7,769 nucleotides of DNA from Chitinophagaceae bacterium (GTDB lineage: Bacteria > Bacteroidota > Bacteroidia > Chitinophagales > Chitinophagaceae), in the NCBI GenBank assembly GCA_023251335.1, contig JAHEZA010000095.1, forward strand, positions 1 through 7,769. Direction: 5' to 3'. Below are positions 1-5,696 of this stretch, piece after piece. The notes under the pieces are model-generated. The model was not told the DNA's origin. It saw nothing but the letters and a program-made list of their open reading frames with translations, and did no database searches. The translations under genes and the position numbers were made by a program. Each line of letters begins with the position of its first letter. The stretch's first letter is position 1.

Positions 1-1
1 C

Positions 2-100
2 GGCAAAATAAAAATCTGTTTTATTTATTTGTTTACTGACGGCATGGTCTTTATTGATATGCAAAGAACGGAACTATTTCTTCCTGAACTTGTCGAATGA
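2..100 (+). other. Possible 3' end of a plus-strand gene, or repeat-derived sequence
   Basis: The plus-strand frame starting at position 2 is open to TGA at 98-100 and includes DGMVFIDMQRTELFLPELVE. If coding, it is the last 32 codons of a gene that begins left of the window and converges on the lipocalin gene, whose stop lies 11 bases further on. No family is recognisable in so short a piece. The final codons coincide with TTCCTGAACTTGTCGAA, similar to a dispersed repeat word that I recall from many bacterial genomes, so the frame could be accidental. Confidence 0.18.
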
Positions 101-111
101 GGGTGCTGGTG

Positions 112-651
112 TTATCTATTGTGCTCCACCCAAATCAAATCATCAACATCATATCCTGTTTTTTTTGCTACGGATAAATATTCATTCTTTATGTTATCAG
201 GCATGGTTTTTTCCCGGGAAAGCAGCCAAAGGTATTTGTGATTTTTTCCTGCAACCAATGCATATTTATAAGCCTCATCAATCGCAATTACATTATATCC
301 CGAATAAAAAGGCCCGAAAAAAGAAACCTTTAATTTAGCCACTGTATCTGCACCTGCAAATTTGGCTTTGCCTACCGCTGTTTGTTGTTTCTTCTTCTTA
401 AAATTATAACCCTGGTTTATCACTTTAATTTTTCCGTTATTCTTAAGAGAATATTCTGCCGTAACATTATTTAAATTTTTTTCAAATTTGTAGTCAAGCC
501 GTGCAATTTCAAACCATTTACCTAAATATTTTTTTTTGTCAAAATGGTGTACGGCCTTAACGCCCTTAGGAATCGTACGACAGGAATGTAATAGAAGTGA
601 AGTTCCTGCTATGGCTACTAAGGCTACTGTAACTGTTTTCTTTCGGTTCAT
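112..651 (-). CDS. blc: Bacterial lipocalin (Blc family), outer-membrane lipoprotein
   Basis: A 179-residue lipocalin of the Blc/apolipoprotein D type. Such proteins bind fatty acids or lysophospholipids in a beta-barrel and usually sit on the inner face of the outer membrane. I chose the ATG at 651 rather than the one at 687. From 651 the protein opens with MNRKK, a hydrophobic stretch and LLLHSC, a lipoprotein signal with the acylated Cys near residue 24; the His before Ser makes the lipobox slightly unusual. The mature part starts with the lipocalin signature FDKKKYLGKWFEIARLD (GxW at residues 44-46). It continues with NVTAEYSL, KVSFFGPFYSGYNVIAID and YLWLLSR, and ends with DVDDLIWVEH, all close to my recollection of E. 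coli Blc, which has about the same length. It lies 128 bases downstream of the hemerythrin-like gene on the same strand, with its own candidate promoter. The family call is secure; the ligand is not known. Confidence 0.93.
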   Translation of the reverse strand: MNRKKTVTVALVAIAGTSLLLHSCRTIPKGVKAVHHFDKKKYLGKWFEIARLDYKFEKNLNNVTAEYSLKNNGKIKVINQGYNFKKKKQQTAVGKAKFAGADTVAKLKVSFFGPFYSGYNVIAIDEAYKYALVAGKNHKYLWLLSREKTMPDNIKNEYLSVAKKTGYDVDDLIWVEHNR

Positions 652-669
652 CAATTTACGAATTAGTGA

Positions 670-700
670 GTAAAATAATGACTGCATTCTTTATGCCAAA
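670..700 (-). promoter_or_regulatory. Candidate Bacteroidota-type promoter for the lipocalin gene
   Basis: Read on the minus strand, TTTG (700-697) is followed after 19 bases by TATTTTAC (677-670). This is the spacing expected for the Bacteroidota -33 TTTG / -7 TAnnTTTG promoter, although the -7 box matches at only four of its six fixed positions. The implied transcription start lies about 12 bases before the ATG at 651 and downstream of the alternative ATG at 687. It would therefore exclude the longer reading of the gene. AT-rich DNA gives such matches by chance, so this is only a candidate. Confidence 0.33.
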
Positions 701-744
701 ATTTTCTCTTTGCCAATGACCGAGCCATGGGAGTCAGTGGTTAG

Positions 745-774
745 CAATAATAAAGCGGGAAATTTTTATTATTG
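745..774. repeat. Perfect 10-bp inverted repeat after the hemerythrin-like gene
   Basis: CAATAATAAA (745-754) and TTTATTATTG (765-774) are exact reverse complements around a 10-base centre, GCGGGAAATT. The repeat starts 5 bases beyond the stop codon of the hemerythrin-like gene, so it would form a hairpin in that transcript's 3' untranslated region. No T-run follows the stem on the minus strand, so it is not a standard intrinsic terminator. It could stabilise an mRNA end or bind a dimeric protein. The arms are almost purely A and T, so the stem is weak despite its length. Confidence 0.6.
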
Positions 775-779
775 AATTA

Positions 780-1295
780 TTAATCGACAGATTCAATAAT
801 TTTATCGAAATTATAACCCGCTCTCGCTAATGCACGCCTGGCTGATTCAATTGCAATGGGGGCCGGATTAGCAGGATGAACAGGTACCTCTTCCACATCA
901 GGCAGTTGTTCCAGCAGTTCCTGCGTTTGCCCGTGCGTCAAAGCCTCACATACATCGTACAATCCTCCCGGTTCTTCTTCCGCCATATCGTGTCTTTCTA
1001 AAACATATCTTATCGCTTTTATTAAAGATAGAGTAGGGGGAGGCACCATTAATGCAGTCAGTGCGCCATGTTCCAGCCGAAATCTTGGAATGAGTGCTTG
1101 CATTAATTCCTGGTTCACTTTTTTCGCTGCAGGAAAGAGTGTTTTCTCTTCCATTTTAATATGATGTAATAATCCAGTTCGAAACTGATGATAATAATCC
1201 ATTTTAATTTCGTCGGGTTGTTCAGTTGCTTTATTCAACAACTTTTCAAGGCGGTGATGATCGTTTGTGAAAAATTGATACAAAGGTTTGTTCAT
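780..1295 (-). CDS. Hemerythrin-like HHE cation-binding domain protein
   Basis: A soluble 171-residue four-helix-bundle protein of the hemerythrin/HHE family, which binds a di-iron centre and serves in oxygen, NO or redox sensing or in iron handling. With the ATG at 1295 as start, the ligand motifs appear in order: DHHRLE (His13/14), LHHIKMEEKTLFP (His44/45 with Glu49/50), EHGAL (His76) and RHDMAEEE (His102 with Glu106-108). All four helices therefore keep candidate iron ligands. A 40-residue tail follows, with a Pro-rich segment (VPVHPANPAP) and a short helix (ESARRALARAGYNF). It has no signal peptide or membrane segment, so it is cytoplasmic. An in-frame TTG at 1337 would add 14 residues; I prefer the ATG because the conserved domain begins just after it. 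The lipocalin gene follows on the same strand. The precise role is not known. Confidence 0.85.
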   Translation of the reverse strand: MNKPLYQFFTNDHHRLEKLLNKATEQPDEIKMDYYHQFRTGLLHHIKMEEKTLFPAAKKVNQELMQALIPRFRLEHGALTALMVPPPTLSLIKAIRYVLERHDMAEEEPGGLYDVCEALTHGQTQELLEQLPDVEEVPVHPANPAPIAIESARRALARAGYNFDKIIESVD

Positions 1296-1355
1296 CGATT
1301 CTGTAAATTTAAATTGCTCATGTAACTTGAGATTCAAACAATAATTTATTCATTA

Positions 1356-1363
1356 CAAATTTA
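1356..1363 (-). promoter_or_regulatory. Candidate -7 box upstream of the hemerythrin-like gene
   Basis: The minus strand reads TAAATTTG here, an exact match to the Bacteroidota -7 consensus TAnnTTTG. I see no TTTG at the expected 19-20 bases further upstream, so the promoter would be partial. A start of transcription near 1349 would give a leader of about 54 bases to the ATG at 1295, or about 12 bases to the TTG at 1337. The surrounding DNA is very AT-rich, so chance is a real alternative. Confidence 0.28.
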
Positions 1364-1618
1364 AAATTTTTATAGTTAAATGTTTTACACAGCCTGGAAG
1401 ATAATTTCTTTATGTTTCATATTTCTCTCACTGAACAAATCAAAACTTTCCATTAAATGGCGTTGATGATATTTCTTTTACGAAAGATGATGGGTTGTTC
1501 ATCTCTGATTATCCCGCAATGAAGCAATCATTGTCCGCGCCGCTGCCTGTTAAAGACGCGGGGTTATGGCAAAGAATTATTTAAAACATCACAAACTCTT
1601 CCAACAAATTTTTTACAC

Positions 1619-1626
1619 TAATTTAG
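1619..1626 (+). promoter_or_regulatory. Candidate -7 box for the flippase gene
   Basis: TAATTTAG matches five of the six fixed positions of the Bacteroidota -7 element TAnnTTTG and ends 16 bases before the ATG at 1643. No TTTG is visible about 19 bases upstream. If real, the leader is only about 11 bases, much like the arrangement proposed for the lipocalin and purE genes. Confidence 0.22.
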
Positions 1627-1642
1627 CCGCTCAAATATTAAT

Positions 1643-3148
1643 ATGTCGCAGGTAAGGAAGCAAAGCATTATTTCTACCATTTTTGTTTACGGCGGATTTC
1701 TCATTGGCTTTTTCAGCACCTATCTTTTTACCAGGCAAGGCTCCGTATTCACTACGTCTGAATATGGCCTGACGAACATATTTATGGCAGTAGGCAACAT
1801 TATGTTTGCCTTTGCAAATCTCGGCACGTTGGCGGTGGTTTACAAATTTTATCCTTATTATAACGACAATCTTTCCAAAAAGAAAAATGATCTTTTAACC
1901 TGGACGTTGTTGATAAGCATTCTTGGTTTCTGCTGTGTGATTGCAGCAGGCATTGTGTTTAAAAACCTTGTTATTCGAAAGTTTGGTGGTAATTCTCCTG
2001 AATTCATTAAATATTATTTTTGGGTTTTCCCTTTTGGTTTTTCCTTGCTTCTTTTTTCGATGTTTGAAGTTTTTGCATGGAACATTCGCAAATCTATTTT
2101 TACTACTTTCTTACGCGAGCTTTTTTTTAGGGCCATCACGCTGGTACTTATTTTTTTATTGACATTTAAATGGATCAGAAGTTTTGACACATTTATTAAG
2201 ATGTACGCATTTAGTTATGGTGTGGTGGCATTGGTTCTATTGGTATATCTCATTTGGAAAAAAGAATTTTATATAACGTTTACCATTAGCCGCGTTACGA
2301 AAAAGTTTTATAAAAAAATGCTTTCGATGGCGTCGCTCATTTATGTCGGGAGCACCATTTATACGATTGCCTTGTTTATTGATCAAATCATAATCATGTC
2401 GCTGATGGGAACGGGCCCTGTCGGAATTTTTATGTTAGGATTTGTAGTATCCGGCCTGGTACAGGCGCCGCAAAGAGGGGCCGTGGCTGCATCCATACCG
2501 GTTTTGGCCAAAGCCTGGAAAGACAAAGATTACGAAAAAATCAATTTAATTTATCAACGTTCCGGTATTAACTTACTGATCGCTTCTTTGGGAATTTTTT
2601 TATTGATATGGCTCAATTATGTTGATGCGGTCCACACATTTAGACTGAAACCGGAATATCTTCAATCACAATGGATATTTTTCTTCCTGGGCCTGGCAAG
2701 AGTTGTTGATTTGGGAACCGGAGTTAATTCACAGATCATCGGTACGTCTACGTTTTGGCGTTTTGAATTTATTAGTGGAATGGTGCTGTTAACATTGGCT
2801 GTACCATTAAATTATTTTTTAGTGAAACATTATGGAATCATTGGAGCCGGATATTCAACACTCATTTCCTTATCAGTCTATAATTCAATACGCATTATTT
2901 TTTTAGAGAGAAAATTCAACATGCATCCCTTTAGTATGAAAACGGTTTATGCAATTTTTTTAGCTGCTTTAAGCTATTTCATTTGTTACTACGCATTTTA
3001 TTACATTCATGGATTTTGGGCCATGGTACTTAGAAGCATTGTGTTTATTGCACTCTATGGTGGCTCAATTATTTATTTCGACCTCACGCCTGATGTATTG
3101 CCTGTATTGGGAAATATTAAAAAGAGAATCTATAGAAATAGGGATTGA
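1643..3148 (+). CDS. Oligosaccharide/polysaccharide flippase (MOP superfamily, Wzx-like)
   Basis: A 501-residue inner-membrane protein with about 12-14 hydrophobic segments spread along its whole length, as expected for lipid-linked oligosaccharide flippases of the MOP superfamily (Wzx/RfbX, MurJ relatives). The N-terminus (QSIISTIFVYGGFLIGFFSTYLFTR) and the segment EYGLTNIFMAVGNIMFAFANLGT resemble the first two helices of polysaccharide-biosynthesis flippases. A short basic loop (YNDNLSKKKND) follows near residues 75-85. The second half carries the polysaccharide-biosynthesis C-terminal type pattern, with VPLNYFLVKHYGIIGAGYSTLISL near residues 385-410, and the tail is cationic (KKRIYRNRD). 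These proteins move undecaprenyl- or polyprenyl-linked sugars from the inner to the outer face of the membrane. It stands alone: no glycosyltransferase, polymerase or sugar-nucleotide gene is adjacent, so the glycan is unknown. It converges with the DUF1223 gene 54 bases downstream, with no clear terminator between them. A MurJ-like role cannot be excluded by eye. Confidence 0.85.
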   Translation: MSQVRKQSIISTIFVYGGFLIGFFSTYLFTRQGSVFTTSEYGLTNIFMAVGNIMFAFANLGTLAVVYKFYPYYNDNLSKKKNDLLTWTLLISILGFCCVIAAGIVFKNLVIRKFGGNSPEFIKYYFWVFPFGFSLLLFSMFEVFAWNIRKSIFTTFLRELFFRAITLVLIFLLTFKWIRSFDTFIKMYAFSYGVVALVLLVYLIWKKEFYITFTISRVTKKFYKKMLSMASLIYVGSTIYTIALFIDQIIIMSLMGTGPVGIFMLGFVVSGLVQAPQRGAVAASIPVLAKAWKDKDYEKINLIYQRSGINLLIASLGIFLLIWLNYVDAVHTFRLKPEYLQSQWIFFFLGLARVVDLGTGVNSQIIGTSTFWRFEFISGMVLLTLAVPLNYFLVKHYGIIGAGYSTLISLSVYNSIRIIFLERKFNMHPFSMKTVYAIFLAALSYFICYYAFYYIHGFWAMVLRSIVFIALYGGSIIYFDLTPDVLPVLGNIKKRIYRNRD

Positions 3149-3202
3149 TAATGTCTTCCGTTGAAAATAGAAAAACTTGTTATTCGTTGCTTTACTACAA
3201 AC

Positions 3203-3985
3203 TCAAAACTCCATTTTATCCGCTGTAGTAATTTTACGGCTATCCTTTTTTTGAAGATATAAAACCAGGGTCCTGTTTTTTTGATCTAAGGAAACAGGTA
3301 AATCGATGGCGAAATTGTTTTCGCCTTCGTCAAATTGATTGATCGTTTTAAAAACCCTGACTACATTATAATCGGTAAGTGTCGCGCCGCCGTTTTCACC
3401 AGCTTTTACCTGGGTTGTTATCTTATTTTCCAATATGGCAATATTTAAAAGCGAATTATTGACAGTTCCGGAAACATCAAAACTGATGTTTATTTTACCG
3501 TCATGCTCTTCCGCTTTTTTAATGGACAATGCCGCAGCGGGTGTTGCAGAAAATACTTTTTGCAACACAGCGGAGAGCTTGTTGGCATCGCTGCCTATCA
3601 TTGCTTCCTGTCCGTTTATAACGAGCTGGGGCGTATATACATTTGATTTTAACGCAGATGCATACATGCGTTGTCTGTCGCTGTATTCTCGTGAACTGAA
3701 TGGGTCTTTCCAGCCGAGCCTGTCCCAATAATCAACATGAAAGGAAAGAGGGATTACATTGGCTTTTGAAGTATAGCTACCGATAAGTTTATCTGCCGGT
3801 GGGCAACTGGAACAACCTTGCGAAGTGAATAATTCTAAAACGGCCATATTTTTATGGGCATCTTTAATCACAGATGAAATCGCTTCTTTCTTTGTGTCAT
3901 TCGTTTTTACGGTAGTGGAAGAAGTACAGAACCACAAAAGAAAAACCGGAAGTGATAAGGCCATTCCATAAATGAGCTTTTTCAT
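3203..3985 (-). CDS. DUF1223 family exported thioredoxin-like protein
   Basis: A 260-residue protein of the DUF1223 family, which has a thioredoxin-like fold and no firmly established function. Residues 1-20 form a signal sequence (MKKLIYG, then a hydrophobic core) ending in FLLWFC. The Cys at 20 might be lipidated, although WFC is a poor lipobox; otherwise the protein is exported or anchored. After a Ser/Thr/Lys linker the domain begins at MAVLELFTSQGCSSCPPAD, with a redox-type CxxC at Cys58-Cys61. HVDYWDRLGWKDPFSS follows at residues 83-98, and YTPQLVINGQ at 117-126 holds a proline in the cis-Pro position typical of thioredoxin folds. The last 100 residues form a beta-rich domain that ends in VLYLQKK. 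The retained CxxC suggests a periplasmic thiol-disulfide or metal-binding role, which is inference. It appears to be a single-gene unit. Confidence 0.87.
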   Translation of the reverse strand: MKKLIYGMALSLPVFLLWFCTSSTTVKTNDTKKEAISSVIKDAHKNMAVLELFTSQGCSSCPPADKLIGSYTSKANVIPLSFHVDYWDRLGWKDPFSSREYSDRQRMYASALKSNVYTPQLVINGQEAMIGSDANKLSAVLQKVFSATPAAALSIKKAEEHDGKINISFDVSGTVNNSLLNIAILENKITTQVKAGENGGATLTDYNVVRVFKTINQFDEGENNFAIDLPVSLDQKNRTLVLYLQKKDSRKITTADKMEF

Positions 3986-4000
3986 GAGAAAATATTTTAA

Positions 4001-4008
4001 TAAAAGTA
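4001..4008 (-). promoter_or_regulatory. Candidate -7 box for the DUF1223 gene
   Basis: The minus strand reads TACTTTTA, five of six fixed positions of TAnnTTTG, ending 15 bases before the ATG at 3985. I see no TTTG 19-20 bases further upstream. It is listed mainly because its spacing to the start codon is like that seen upstream of the flippase and purE genes. Confidence 0.2.
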
Positions 4009-4080
4009 CGTAGCTCTTTTAAGAAAAGTTTTCCGACAGACTTTATTTAACAAGAAAGCTAATCATATTTCACGCAAATG

Positions 4081-4090
4081 TTGTTAACAA
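4081..4090. repeat. Perfect 10-bp palindrome TTGTTAACAA
   Basis: TTGTTAACAA is its own reverse complement. It sits 32 bases beyond the MtfA-like gene's stop and about 95 bases upstream of the DUF1223 start. A dyad of this type could be an operator for a dimeric regulator of the DUF1223 gene. It lies well upstream of the candidate -7 box there, so it would act as an upstream site. A single 10-bp palindrome in AT-rich DNA may also be chance. Confidence 0.3.
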
Positions 4091-4122
4091 AAAAGTAAAG
4101 CACTGACACAGTAAATCAACTT

Positions 4123-4920
4123 TCAAGAAACATTCTTATTCTTAAATGAAGGCTTAATAGGATTTTGCTGAAATATATTGCACATCAAGCCAAAAAGTTC
4201 CGGATGATTTTGTTGAAATAATTCAGGGCTGCTAAAGAAGTACTCTGAGGTGACGGCAAAGAATTCTGCATTGTTGGAAGCGCCGTAATAATTAATATCA
4301 GAATGCCCGCTTATGATGGTTTCTATGTTTTGATTGATTAACTCCAGCCATTGCGTGTTGTATTTTCTGTGGAGTAATGCTTCAGGCAAACCATCCACAT
4401 CGCCATCTTCTTTATCAAGCAGGTGGACAAATTCGTGAATACCCGTATTCTCTTTTGAGGGCGTTGCCTGGAAACCATAATGTAGCGCAGGTTTCGACAA
4501 AATCATAATTCTTTGCAACGGTCCGTTTCCTATCATCCCCAATGTATTTTTCTCATAGCCCGGCACAAGAAATTCGCTTCGGTTGAAAGTGGCAGGGTAG
4601 AGGAGTACCATTTTCAGGTTGTAGTATTTCCATTTATCAAAACCAAATATTGGAATCACAGCGCTTGATGCGACGAGAAGTTTATCAGGAAATGTCACAT
4701 CAGTATTTACACCTTCAATAGAAATATATCCTAAAAATTCTTTTACTTTTTCTTCAAATCTTGTTTTATTTTTTTCGTCAAGCTTATTGTAATAAGAGAC
4801 ATGCTGCGCCAAAAGTTTTTTGAAATTATCAGGAAGAATAACTTTTTTCCCGGGCTTTTTATATAAGATGAAAAAGACAATCAGAAGCGCCAGCGCAACA
4901 AGAACAATGATGGGGGCCAT
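4123..4920 (-). CDS. MtfA-family zinc-dependent peptidase, membrane-anchored
   Basis: A 265-residue metallopeptidase of the MtfA (peptidase M90) type. The start is the ATG at 4920. An in-frame TTG at 4956 would add 12 residues ahead of the membrane segment and is less likely. Residues 4-20 (IIVLVALALLIVFFILY) form one transmembrane helix, followed by KKPGKK, so the catalytic domain should lie in the cytoplasm by the positive-inside rule. The zinc site is clear: GIHEFVHLLDKEDGDVDGLPE with HExxH at 162-166, and SNNAEFFAVTSEYFF at 215-229, where Glu219 is the probable third ligand. E. coli MtfA is a soluble enzyme of about the same length that interacts with the glucose repressor Mlc. No Mlc gene is seen here and the target is unknown. 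The purE gene lies 181 bases upstream, so this is probably a separate transcription unit. Confidence 0.88.
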   Translation of the reverse strand: MAPIIVLVALALLIVFFILYKKPGKKVILPDNFKKLLAQHVSYYNKLDEKNKTRFEEKVKEFLGYISIEGVNTDVTFPDKLLVASSAVIPIFGFDKWKYYNLKMVLLYPATFNRSEFLVPGYEKNTLGMIGNGPLQRIMILSKPALHYGFQATPSKENTGIHEFVHLLDKEDGDVDGLPEALLHRKYNTQWLELINQNIETIISGHSDINYYGASNNAEFFAVTSEYFFSSPELFQQNHPELFGLMCNIFQQNPIKPSFKNKNVS

Positions 4921-5101
4921 AGGTAATTTATTAACTGAAGAATCAGAAAAATGCAAGATAGGTTTCTTTTAATTCAACCGGCAGATCCATAAATAAATCT
5001 CTGTGATGCCTTCCTTTCTTCTTTACCGAAGTTTTATAAAAATAAAAATCCTGTTTAAAGGAATAGGAATTGTGTTTATTTGTGGCTTTACTGTTACCAG
5101 T

Positions 5102-5614
5102 TTAAAAATCTTCTTTCCCTGCAATTAGGTTTGCTTTCTTTTCTACTTCGTTCTTCATTTCATTTTTGAACACAACCAATTTTTCAGATAAAATTGGATC
5201 TGAAATTCCAAGAATCTCGGCTGCAAGTATTCCCGCATTTTTAGCAGCGTTAAGCGCAACAGTGGCTACCGGCACGCCATTGGGCATTTGCAAAATGGAA
5301 AGAATGGAATCCCATCCGTCTATAGAATTAGATGATTTTACCGGAACGCCTATTACAGGAAGTGTTGTCAAGGAAGCAATCATGCCCGGAAGATGTGCAG
5401 CGCCTCCGGCGCCGGCTATAATAATCTTTAACCCACGATCCATTGCTGAACTTGCATATTCTACCATTCGTAACGGTGTTCTGTGAGCAGAAACAATAGT
5501 AAGTTCATAAGGAACTTCGAATTGTTTTAAAATGTCAGCTGCAGCTTGCATTATTTTCAGATCGCTATCGCTTCCCATAATGATGCCAACAAGTGGCTTT
5601 ATAACTTTTGCCAT
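5102..5614 (-). CDS. purE: PurE, N5-carboxyaminoimidazole ribonucleotide mutase
   Basis: A complete 170-residue class I PurE. In de novo purine synthesis it moves the carboxyl group of N5-CAIR to carbon 4, giving CAIR, in the cytoplasm; class I enzymes form octamers. The signature runs in order: [14 protein letters not shown] (GSDSD at 14-18), VSAHRTP (His44, the catalytic histidine of the family), [14 protein letters not shown] (65-78), VIGVPVKSS, and [19 protein letters not shown], which is the class I pattern. Class I PurE relies on PurK to make N5-CAIR, and purK is not next to it in this window. The gene begins ATGGCAAAAGTT and has no Shine-Dalgarno sequence, as is common in Bacteroidota. 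The tautomerase gene lies 82 bases upstream on the same strand. A co-transcript is possible, but a candidate promoter lies in the gap. Confidence 0.97.
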   Translation of the reverse strand: MAKVIKPLVGIIMGSDSDLKIMQAAADILKQFEVPYELTIVSAHRTPLRMVEYASSAMDRGLKIIIAGAGGAAHLPGMIASLTTLPVIGVPVKSSNSIDGWDSILSILQMPNGVPVATVALNAAKNAGILAAEILGISDPILSEKLVVFKNEMKNEVEKKANLIAGKEDF

Positions 5615-5631
5615 TTTTTAAATTATACGCG

Positions 5632-5639
5632 TAAAGATA
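5632..5639 (-). promoter_or_regulatory. Candidate -7 box for purE
   Basis: The minus strand reads TATCTTTA, five of six fixed positions of the Bacteroidota -7 element TAnnTTTG, ending 17 bases before the purE ATG. The region upstream is T-rich with repeated GCTTT words and has no clear -33 TTTG at the right distance. It supports purE having its own start of transcription, but weakly. Confidence 0.24.
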
Positions 5640-5696
5640 ATTGAAAAGCTGAAAGCCGAAGGAAAAAGCGAAACCCACAAAGCCAAGGCGATGCAT

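Larger units (their letters stand above)
1296..1642. other. Intergenic stretch with an open frame and two small dyads
   Basis: This divergent gap between the hemerythrin-like gene and the flippase gene has no recognised gene. The part next to the hemerythrin-like gene is AT-rich. The plus-strand frame from 1435 to the TAA at 1582-1584 stays open for 49 codons and includes the stretches DDGLFISDYPAMKQ and PLPVKDAGLWQRII, which look protein-like. The only ATG in it is at 1519, so it may be a decayed gene end rather than a working gene. Inside it lie two dyads: CAATGA/TCATTG (1517-1522, 1528-1533) and CCGCG/CGCGG (1535-1539, 1557-1561). The 1535-1564 segment is visibly richer in G and C than its surroundings. 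I cannot assign a family to the frame. Confidence 0.4.

Noticed and set aside
54..338. A 94-codon plus-strand open frame over the end of the lipocalin gene
   Set aside because: It lies antisense to a strongly conserved lipocalin sequence and its translation has no recognisable domain.
687..691. Longer start for the lipocalin at the ATG at 687
   Set aside because: It would place MQSLFYSLIRKL ahead of a complete lipoprotein signal and upstream of the candidate transcription start.
1535..1564. tRNA or other known structured RNA in the G/C-richer patch
   Set aside because: No cloverleaf, T-loop GTTCGA-type sequence or other known RNA signature could be built from it.
3435..3731. Open frames on both strands overlapping the DUF1223 gene
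   Set aside because: The DUF1223 frame carries the conserved motifs; the others are by-products of its codon use.
4010..4030. CTTTT/AAAAG mini-dyad upstream of the DUF1223 gene
   Set aside because: Five A/T-dominated pairs around a three-base loop are expected by chance here.
112..4956. A single envelope-stress system made of the lipocalin, hemerythrin-like, DUF1223 and MtfA-like genes
   Set aside because: The genes are separated by 54-182 bases, a plus-strand flippase gene interrupts them, and they look separately transcribed. Shared location is the only link.
5049..5062. TCCT/AGGA stem followed by a T-rich run after purE
   Set aside because: A four-pair stem is too short to call a terminator in such AT-rich DNA, although its position downstream of purE would suit one.
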